7,262 nt of DNA from assembly GCA_910586905.1 (NCBI GenBank), contig CAJUIV010000037.1:1-7262 (forward strand), read 5' to 3'. This document shows, piece after piece, positions 1 to 4,395 of this stretch. The notes below the pieces were generated by a model, which was given only the letters and a program-made list of their open reading frames with translations, was not told the origin of the DNA and searched no databases. Each line of letters starts with the position of its first letter. The first letter of the stretch is position 1. Origin of the DNA: an uncultured Christensenellaceae bacterium. GTDB taxonomy: Bacteria; Bacillota; Clostridia; Christensenellales; CAG-314. The translations under genes were made by a program, and so were the position numbers.

Positions 1-126
1 AAAGAAGATATAGAAGCAAGAAATTCCAGCAGCAGGGTCGGCGGGCGGGGTGAAGAGGATATATTTATAAAAATATTCAGATTGAAACAGTGCGCAAACG
101 TTTTAAATAAGGTTTATAATTTGTAA
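1..126 (+). CDS. Possible 3' end of an upstream gene (partial, frame uncertain)
   Basis: The window opens inside sequence that is open in two + frames. Frame 1 runs 41 codons from base 1 to a TAA at 124-126 and ends ...CANVLNKVYNL. Frame 3 runs 16 codons to a TGA at 51-53 and gives a very basic tail, RRYRSKKFQQQGRRAG. Bases 29-50 are strikingly G-rich, while everything after about base 54 is AT-rich like the non-coding gaps, which favours the short frame 3 ending; the longer open run favours frame 1. Neither tail is recognised as a family. A weak 7-bp inverted repeat (GGTTTAT 111-117 with ATAAACC 126-132) follows but has no T-tract, so no convincing terminator is seen. The coordinates given cover the longer alternative. 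Confidence 0.3.
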   Translation, partial: KEDIEARNSSSRVGGRGEEDIFIKIFRLKQCANVLNKVYNL

Positions 127-192
127 TAAACCGATAAACTATATTTAACAAGGTTGTAGTATGGCGTATAGTTTGACCGCATAAAATACATT

Positions 193-240
193 TACGTTGG
201 TTTTTACGTCAAAATACGGTGCGTTTGACGTATTTACGTC
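193..240. promoter_or_regulatory. TACGTC repeat cluster with a perfect palindrome (possible operator)
   Basis: Related hexamers are packed into 48 bases upstream of the sigma-factor promoter: TACGTT at 193-198, TACGTC at 205-210, and the inverted pair GACGTA 227-232 / TACGTC 235-240. The last two make a perfect 14-base dyad with a 2-base centre. The cluster lies about 40 bases upstream of the best -35 box (278-283) and just upstream of a second weaker promoter-like pair (TTGTTT 247-252, TAAAAT 269-274 with a TGC extension). That position suits a regulator binding site. The regulator is unknown and the role is inferred from arrangement only. Confidence 0.35.
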
Positions 241-277
241 CAGATATTGTTTTTGTTTAGTTTACTGCTAAAATAAC

Positions 278-306
278 TTGATTAAGTTTATTTTAAATGG
301 TATACT
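278..306 (+). promoter_or_regulatory. Sigma-A-type promoter with extended -10, for the sigma factor operon
   Basis: TTGATT at 278-283 and TATACT at 301-306 are separated by 17 bases, and TGG immediately before the -10 box gives the extended -10 element. Transcription would begin near 313, leaving a 5' leader of about 65 bases. That leader contains a run of eight T (331-338) flanked by GTATT/AATAC, a weak AT-only hairpin. The promoter looks like a housekeeping one. No clear ECF-type autoregulatory promoter (TGAAAC-N16-CGT style) was found upstream. Confidence 0.6.
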
Positions 307-378
307 AAACAATACGTTGAGAGAGTAGTATTTTTTTTAATACGGTATCAATTTAATGCTAATGAGGATGTAAGGGAA

Positions 379-918
379 ATGTCAAGACTCGCCAAAGATG
401 TTAATCGATGTTTAATAGCAATGCAAAACGGAGATTTGCATAAGTTTGAGGACTTGTATAAATTAACTTACAATCATATGAAGAGTGTCGCTTTGCTGTA
501 CTTAACGAACAAATCGCTTTGCGAAGACGTAGTGGAAGACACTTATGTAAAAGTTTTTAAATATTATTATTCGTATCAAATAGGCGCCGACGGGTATAAC
601 TGGATGTGCAAAGCGGCAGAACACATCGCTTTTAACTACAACAAAATAGAAAAGGAAAAAAACGGCAACGTTAATCTCGACGATATCGCGCCGCCCGCCG
701 ACCCGATCAACGCTTACGAAAATTCGGATATGCGCATTTCCTTGGACGCTATTTTCGAAACTTTGGGCGAGCCTAACCGTACTATCGCCATTCACCGTTA
801 TTATCTGGGTGAAACAATGGAGCAAATAGGACGTATTGTCGGCATGGGAAAGGTAGCGGTATACAAAAGGCTGCAAAAAATCAACGCTATCGTAAAAGAA
901 AAATATTTCGAAAGTTAA
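379..918 (+). CDS. ECF-type RNA polymerase sigma-70 family sigma factor
   Basis: This 179-residue protein has the two-domain layout of an extracytoplasmic-function sigma factor and would direct core RNA polymerase to a limited set of promoters. Region 2 spans about residues 23-90. The stretch CEDVVEDTYVKVF (48-60) corresponds to the usual 'AEDLVQETFLRVW' core-binding helix, and NWMCKAAEHIAFNYNKIEK (74-92) to the -10 melting/recognition part. A short linker follows (about 95-117). Region 4 lies at about 121-175, with a helix-turn-helix at about 145-170 (ETMEQIGRIVGMGKVAVYKRL). Length is normal for the family. The ATG at 379 is preceded by GAGGA (364-368) at 10 bases and AAGGG (372-376) at 2 bases. 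It is the first gene of an operon with an exported peptidase and a probable anti-sigma factor, the usual context for membrane-controlled ECF factors. The exact ECF subgroup and the target promoters cannot be read here. Confidence 0.88.
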   Translation: MSRLAKDVNRCLIAMQNGDLHKFEDLYKLTYNHMKSVALLYLTNKSLCEDVVEDTYVKVFKYYYSYQIGADGYNWMCKAAEHIAFNYNKIEKEKNGNVNLDDIAPPADPINAYENSDMRISLDAIFETLGEPNRTIAIHRYYLGETMEQIGRIVGMGKVAVYKRLQKINAIVKEKYFES

Positions 919-981
919 CTTGTGTATTATTTACGAGGTATATTTCATAAAAAAGAGAAAGAACGGAGAGATTATTTACCA

Positions 982-1797
982 ATGAAAAAATTTGCAAAGT
1001 TTTTAACCGCAGTCGTTTTGCTGGCTCTTTTGTCTGCGTTCGGTACGTTGGCTTACGCCAGCGAAGCTGTTACGGAAGAAAGATACGTCGGCGCTCCCGC
1101 GTATTCGCCGCGCGCGAACGAAGTTATAAATTTTACAAGCAGAGCCGTATCGTTGGAGAATTACACGGCGGGCAAGTGTCCGACTTATAGTAGAATTACG
1201 GGACAGCCCAACTCTTGCGGAGCGGTAGCGGGAGCGGAAATAGTGGCTTTTTACGACAAATATTTTCCCAATCTTATCCCCGATTGGACGTCTCACTACA
1301 CTAACGGCAACTACCGTATACAGGACAGAGTGTACGTGCCCGCTTTGTTAAGCGAATTATATACGCTTATGCGCACTAACGTGGACGACGTAGGAGTGAG
1401 TGAAAACGATTTTAAAAACGGACTTAAAACTTACGTAAACAATCACGGTTGCGATATAGAATATCAAAGCGCTAAAACGCTTTTGGGAGCGCTCAATTTC
1501 GACGCGTGCCGAAACGCTATCGATAATAACAAGGTGATTGCGCTGCTGGTTAGCGCCGGTGAATTATACAGTGTGTCGCCGCATGAAGGTTATGATATTA
1601 TAACGCCTACTACGATTGCAGGTTCTCACATAATGGTTGCATACGGATATATGCAGCTGAAGTATTATAATACTAACGGATTGTTCCGCACCGATACGTA
1701 CTTGATTGTAGCAACGGGACTTGATGCCGTAACGATAGGCATGTATAAAATAGACGCAAAGAATCTTAATTCGGCTTATATAATCAATATAAGCTAA
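982..1797 (+). CDS. Exported C39-like (papain-fold) cysteine peptidase
   Basis: The 271-residue product begins with a typical Sec signal peptide: basic MKKFAK, a hydrophobic core at residues 7-23, then AYA before S27, a likely signal peptidase I site after A26. The mature part carries the marks of the C39-like/papain fold. TGQPNSCG places Gln75 (oxyanion hole) four residues before the putative nucleophile Cys79, followed by a helix ending FYDKYFPNLIPDW (90-102), a pattern I associate with clostridial C39-like proteins. GSHIMVAYGY supplies His216. The third catalytic residue is probably Asp248 or a nearby Asp/Asn after YLIVATG, which is less certain. No lipobox or cell-wall anchor is seen, so secretion or loose wall association is likely. 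ATG 982 is chosen over an in-frame GTG at 922 because it starts the signal peptide and has GGAGAG at 965-970, whereas 922 has no ribosome binding site. The gene lies 63 bases after the sigma gene and 7 bases before the probable anti-sigma gene. Substrate is unknown. Confidence 0.75.
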   Translation: MKKFAKFLTAVVLLALLSAFGTLAYASEAVTEERYVGAPAYSPRANEVINFTSRAVSLENYTAGKCPTYSRITGQPNSCGAVAGAEIVAFYDKYFPNLIPDWTSHYTNGNYRIQDRVYVPALLSELYTLMRTNVDDVGVSENDFKNGLKTYVNNHGCDIEYQSAKTLLGALNFDACRNAIDNNKVIALLVSAGELYSVSPHEGYDIITPTTIAGSHIMVAYGYMQLKYYNTNGLFRTDTYLIVATGLDAVTIGMYKIDAKNLNSAYIINIS

Positions 1798-1804
1798 GGA
1801 CAAT

Positions 1805-2479
1805 ATGAAGGAAAAAGACATTCACAACTTAATAGAGCAGCAGGAACCGGAAAAAAAACAGGCGGCTTTTAAGCGCATTCAAGAAAGATTGAATATTGCG
1901 GAAGTCCACTCGGCTCAAACTGCAAAACCTAAAAAATCCGTCAAAAAGCGCGCGTTCGCTTGGTCTGCCGTTATGGCTGTCGCGCTTTGTCTTGCTATTG
2001 TTTTGCCTATAACGTTAACTCGAACGCCCGACGTAAAGGACAGATATTGTATTGCCGGCGATTATGAAATAGTTTCAACAGAATTTAACGTTAAACAGTA
2101 CGCGAGTAGTATTAGTAAAAAGATATTATTTGTCGATTGGTACGATATTACGGAAGAGTGTTTGACCGATTTGTTCGTTAATGTTAACGACCACGACGAT
2201 ATGATATATTTGCGAGAAAAAATAGTCAGTGGCGAAACGGGTGAAATAGTAGATTTGTATATCACTGATAAACGTACAAAGGTAGATATTTTAGGTCGTT
2301 GGGACAGTTGTACGACAGTTAAACAGTTGGAAGATACAGAAGTTTTGTTAGATGTAACTTTTCAAGCGTTATTTGCAACTTTCAAATACGGCGACTTTGT
2401 TTACTATTTAGAATTTATCAACGTAGAAAACGAGAGCAGAGCGCTGGAAATCATAGCGAGTATGCTGCCTTCAAAATAA
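1805..2479 (+). CDS. Single-pass membrane protein, probable anti-sigma factor
   Basis: The 224-residue product is not recognised as a named family, but its architecture is that of an ECF anti-sigma factor. It has a charged, probably helical cytoplasmic segment (1-40), a strongly basic stretch KPKKSVKKR (41-49), one membrane helix (about 50-72), and an external domain of about 150 residues. By the positive-inside rule the N terminus is cytoplasmic, where it could bind the sigma factor. There is no HxxxCxxC zinc motif, so it is not a classical zinc-binding (ZAS) anti-sigma domain. The external domain is acidic and looks like a mixed alpha/beta fold. Its two cysteines (Cys82 and Cys169) could form a disulfide. 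Translation is probably coupled to the peptidase gene: the AAGGA ribosome binding site (1796-1800) overlaps that gene's stop codon and lies 4 bases before ATG. A strong terminator follows. The anti-sigma role is inferred from topology and operon position; a general membrane sensor or a chaperone for the peptidase is possible. Confidence 0.6.
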   Translation: MKEKDIHNLIEQQEPEKKQAAFKRIQERLNIAEVHSAQTAKPKKSVKKRAFAWSAVMAVALCLAIVLPITLTRTPDVKDRYCIAGDYEIVSTEFNVKQYASSISKKILFVDWYDITEECLTDLFVNVNDHDDMIYLREKIVSGETGEIVDLYITDKRTKVDILGRWDSCTTVKQLEDTEVLLDVTFQALFATFKYGDFVYYLEFINVENESRALEIIASMLPSK

Positions 2480-2493
2480 AAATATCTTAAATA

Positions 2494-2536
2494 ATCGCGC
2501 GTCTAAAGTCAAAAGCTTTGGACGCGTGATTTTTTT
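2494..2536 (+). terminator. Intrinsic terminator of the sigma factor operon
   Basis: A 16-bp stem pairs 2494-2509 with 2515-2530 around a 5-base loop (CAAAA). It is fully paired if three G-T wobbles are allowed. Seven T follow (2530-2536). It starts 15 bases after the stop codon of the membrane-protein gene and closes the three-gene operon. Confidence 0.9.
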
Positions 2537-3067
2537 GCGAACCCAAAGTTATAACGTGAAGCGGTTTGGAACGATTTTTCAATTAGGTTTTTTATTCCGG
2601 AGAAGCGAGAAAACTCAATAGTAATAAATCAAGGATAAAAGGAATACAAAGAACGAACGCCGTATTAAAAACAGTATGGGCGATAACAAAAACAAAACGT
2701 AAAACTTTACGGGCGGCTATACGTACGTTTGTAAGTGATAAGATTTCAATCAACCCAGTAAAACTTTCAAAACATAGCTGCGGTGTAAAAGCGTTGATTT
2801 TAAATTTGCCTTGTTTAACAAATCCGATATTTTAAAGGTTTTGCACGTGTCAGTATTTTTGGCTAACGTAAAGGCTTAGCGTCAGTCTGCCGTTAAACGT
2901 CAATCGGGCAGCAGAGTAAACGATAGCGAACGAGCGGTTATATGTTCATATTTTCCTTTATGCATACGTTTTCGGCGTATGGCAAACGTTTATATTTATA
3001 CTCTTTTTTTAACATTACAAGACACAATAATTCACTTTTCGCTATTATTCGGCGATTTGCGACGTAT

Positions 3068-3074
3068 TTCGACA
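3068..3074 (-). promoter_or_regulatory. Sequence matching a Spo0A box (TTCGACA = TGTCGAA on the - strand)
   Basis: The 7-base word matches the Bacillus/Clostridium 0A-box consensus TGNCGAA exactly on the - strand. It lies 357 bases upstream of the Spo0A-domain gene. A second exact copy (3629-3635, + strand) lies inside that gene's coding sequence. Roughly one match to TGTCGAA is expected by chance on both strands of a window this size, so a functional role is only a possibility. Confidence 0.15.
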
Positions 3075-3176
3075 TTATTCTGCAAAAATGCGGTAAACGC
3101 GGCATTTTGTTACAGGGTATAAATTATACAATAAACATACTGCAAAGTATATTGCGGTGTTTACATTGAAGTTTTG

Positions 3177-3249
3177 AAAGGAAGGATAAAGTAATGACAA
3201 GTATCGCGGCAGACGAATTTACGTAAAGGACAACGGCAACGACTGGTAA
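3177..3249 (+). pseudogene. Possible remnant of a small gene (strong RBS and ATG, frame closed after 10 codons)
   Basis: AAAGGAAGGA at 3177-3186 is one of the best ribosome binding sites in the window and sits 7 bases before ATG 3194, yet that frame ends at TAA 3224-3226 after ten codons (MTSIAADEFT). One frame over, a protein-like run, DKYRGRRIYVKDNGNDW, continues to TAA 3247-3249. Restoring a single A near 3199 would join ATG to it as MTKYRGRRIYVKDNGNDW. The picture fits a decayed gene start with a one-base deletion and a later stop. A tiny translated leader or a chance start are alternatives. No family is assigned. Confidence 0.2.
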
Positions 3250-3392
3250 AACAAACTATTTTTGAAACTGTAAATATATCTAAATTTAAATTTGTCCCAA
3301 GTTCGGACGTGTTGTTTTAAGCGCTGTTTATTTGTACACGAGTTTACATAGGTTATTTTTTAGTTTTAAATTGGATTAAAATCAAATTATAT

Positions 3393-3435
3393 AAAGGAGA
3401 AAAAGATTAAATCTTTACTAAGGTTATTATTATGA
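3393..3435 (+). promoter_or_regulatory. Displaced strong RBS with possible 9-codon leader overlapping the next start
   Basis: AAAGGAGA at 3393-3400 is far stronger than the AAGG (3420-3423) that directly precedes ATG 3432, but it lies 31 bases from that ATG. Six bases after AAAGGAG there is an ATT (3406-3408) opening a nine-codon frame, IKSLLRLLL, whose TGA stop (3433-3435) overlaps the next gene's ATG in the classical ATGA arrangement. If ATT were used as a start, as in infC, this would couple translation of the downstream gene to the leader. ATT starts are rare, so the simpler reading is that AAGG at 8 bases is the working site. Confidence 0.25.
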
Positions 3436-3848
3436 ATAACGAAAAAATTATGATAGAAAATGTTGTAGACAAACTTTTGTTTATGCTTGCTTTTAAACGC
3501 AAGTTATCGGGTTGCGAATATTTGCGCGACGCGTTGATAATGTGCTGTAACGAAACTTACGTTCACGCAGCGCTTTCCAACGAGTTGTATCCCCAAATTG
3601 CAAAACTTAACAATTCCAACGCGAAAAATGTCGAAAGCGCTATTCGCCGCTGCATTAAAAATTGTTACGAACAAGGCAACTTGTTAAAACTTAACAAAGT
3701 TTTTAATTGTTTGATAGTGAACGAAAACTATTATCCTACGAACGGCGAGTTTATTACTACCGTTAGCGCTTGTTTGCGTTTTGCCATAAAAAACGACCAA
3801 CTTGACGAAACGATAGAAAAGCTGGATTGTATTTCGCTCGAAAAATAA
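3432..3848 (+). CDS. Stand-alone Spo0A C-terminal-type DNA-binding protein, no receiver domain
   Basis: The 138-residue protein matches almost end to end the DNA-binding (sigma A-activating) domain of the sporulation master regulator Spo0A. From my memory of Bacillus subtilis Spo0A, residues 27-117 align without gaps: GCEYLRDALIM (GYLYLREAISM), ELYPQIAK (VLYPDIAK), NVESAIRRCI (RVERAIRHAI) and YPTNGEFI (KPTNSEFI). The helix-turn-helix lies at about residues 48-79. The N-terminal phosphoacceptor receiver of normal Spo0A (about 267 residues) is absent, and the upstream DNA shows no detached receiver, so phosphorelay control is not available to it. In the recognition helix Glu68 is retained, but positions equivalent to two arginines in RVER are Asn66 and Ser69, suggesting changed DNA preference. 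It has eight cysteines, many for a small cytosolic protein. It is a single gene between a 0.9 kb gap and a terminator. It may be a regulator, a competitor of full-length Spo0A, or a truncated paralogue. Confidence 0.88.
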   Translation: MNNEKIMIENVVDKLLFMLAFKRKLSGCEYLRDALIMCCNETYVHAALSNELYPQIAKLNNSNAKNVESAIRRCIKNCYEQGNLLKLNKVFNCLIVNENYYPTNGEFITTVSACLRFAIKNDQLDETIEKLDCISLEK

Positions 3849-3867
3849 CGCGTTGCTATAACGCCTT

Positions 3868-3902
3868 GGGACGACTGCGTTTTTTTACGCGGTCGTTCTT
3901 TT
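3868..3902 (+). terminator. Intrinsic terminator after the Spo0A-domain gene
   Basis: GGGACGACTGCGT (3868-3880) pairs with 3887-3899 around a six-T loop. The core 10 bp are continuous apart from one G-T wobble, and the outer 3 bp include two more. The U-rich tail is short and interrupted (TTCTTTTAT). It lies about 20 bases after the stop codon. Confidence 0.75.
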
Positions 3903-4308
3903 ATATTTGTAAGCGGACGTACAAGACTTCGACTGATTTTCTTTCTGTACGATACGAAATGATGATAAGCAACGTAGCACGATTTGTTTCGGTCGCGTTT
4001 TGGGGAACTTTGTTAGTACGATTTTATGGCGTAAAATAATGAAGTAAACTTGAATTCGATTCGGTCTGCCGTATTACGATGTAATAAAAATCCGGTATCA
4101 CGGTTGAATCGGTCGGATGTCTATTATGTCGTATCACGCAATATGGAGCGGAATTCGTCAGCGCGTGTTATTACAACATACAAGTTGACGCAAGTTTCGA
4201 TAAATTACAGCCGGCGGTTTTAATATGTAGTAAAATTCAATTATATTCGGTCGGGCCTATTTAGTTGCTTTATTATAACAAAGTATATTTTTATTATCTG
4301 CAAAACAC
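3903..4308. other. Intergenic region upstream of ppdK
   Basis: About 400 bases with no supported gene. A 70-codon frame that crosses the preceding terminator and ends at 4039 is rejected. The region holds a perfect inverted repeat TATTAC-GAT-GTAATA (4072-4086), an 8-base direct repeat GTATCACG (near 4094 and 4131), and several copies of the word TTCGGTC, listed separately. The final 60 bases are very AT-rich, as expected upstream of a strong promoter. Confidence 0.5.
3988..4252 (+). repeat. Dispersed TTCGGTC words upstream of ppdK
   Basis: TTCGGTC occurs at 3988-3994, 4060-4066 and 4246-4252, with a one-mismatch copy ATCGGTC at 4108-4114, all in the same orientation within 265 bases. Spacing is irregular (72, 48 and 138 bases), so this is not a tandem array. 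The copies could be binding sites for a regulator of ppdK, or coincidence. Confidence 0.25.
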
Positions 4309-4337
4309 TTGTCTATTTTGTTAAAATATTGTACAAT
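4309..4337 (+). promoter_or_regulatory. Sigma-A-type promoter for ppdK
   Basis: TTGTCT (4309-4314) and TACAAT (4332-4337) are separated by exactly 17 bases within an AT-rich stretch. The start of transcription would be near 4344, giving a leader of about 50 bases. That leader contains a small hairpin, 4348-4354 pairing with 4360-4366 (GACGG/CCGTC core), 14 bases upstream of the ribosome binding site. No known riboswitch class is recognised in so short a leader. Confidence 0.7.
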
Positions 4338-4395
4338 ATTTTCGATTGGACGGGTTAACTCCGTCTAACTTCTAAAATTCAGGAGGATAACAAAA

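Larger units (their letters stand above)
2537..3431. other. Long intergenic region without a convincing gene
   Basis: About 0.9 kb between the operon terminator and the Spo0A-like gene. No reading frame has both a ribosome binding site and a recognisable protein. The longest start-to-stop run (2942-3169, 75 codons) has no Shine-Dalgarno sequence and an untypical composition rich in Phe, Ile, Tyr and Arg, so it is not called. Visible items are short inverted repeats (GCTAA 2862-2866 / TTAGC 2876-2880; CTGCC 2887-2891 / GGCAG 2907-2911), a Spo0A-box-like TTCGACA at 3068-3074, and a start site with a strong ribosome binding site at 3177-3196 whose frame closes after ten codons. The + frame containing base 2678 carries long open runs broken by stops (notably about 80 codons between stops at roughly 2878 and 3120), which could be eroded coding sequence, but nothing in it was recognised. 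A small RNA gene cannot be excluded by eye. Confidence 0.5.

Noticed and set aside
161..184. Seven-codon frame MAYSLTA with AAGG 7 bases upstream
   Set aside because: Too short to separate from chance, upstream of the operon's likely transcription start, and without features of a known leader peptide.
193..240. TACGTC cluster as a CRISPR array or tandem repeat
   Set aside because: The units are six bases long, irregularly spaced and in mixed orientation; there are no spacers of uniform length and no cas genes.
502..876. 124-codon - strand frame inside the sigma factor gene
   Set aside because: It lies entirely within the sigma gene, has no ribosome binding site or recognisable domain, and is explained by codon bias of the + strand gene.
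922..981. GTG 922 as an alternative start that would extend the peptidase by 20 residues
   Set aside because: It has no ribosome binding site and would bury the signal peptide behind a charged 20-residue extension; ATG 982 begins a textbook signal peptide.
2942..3169. 75-codon + strand frame in the long gap
   Set aside because: No Shine-Dalgarno sequence precedes ATG 2942, the product is rich in Phe/Ile/Tyr/Arg as expected from AT-rich non-coding DNA, and no family is recognised.
3827..4039. 70-codon + strand frame after the Spo0A-domain gene
   Set aside because: It overlaps the end of the Spo0A-domain gene and runs straight through that gene's terminator hairpin; no ribosome binding site or domain is seen.
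4344..4395. ppdK leader as a riboswitch
   Set aside because: The leader is only about 50 bases and has one small 7-bp hairpin, with no conserved core of any riboswitch class that I recognise.
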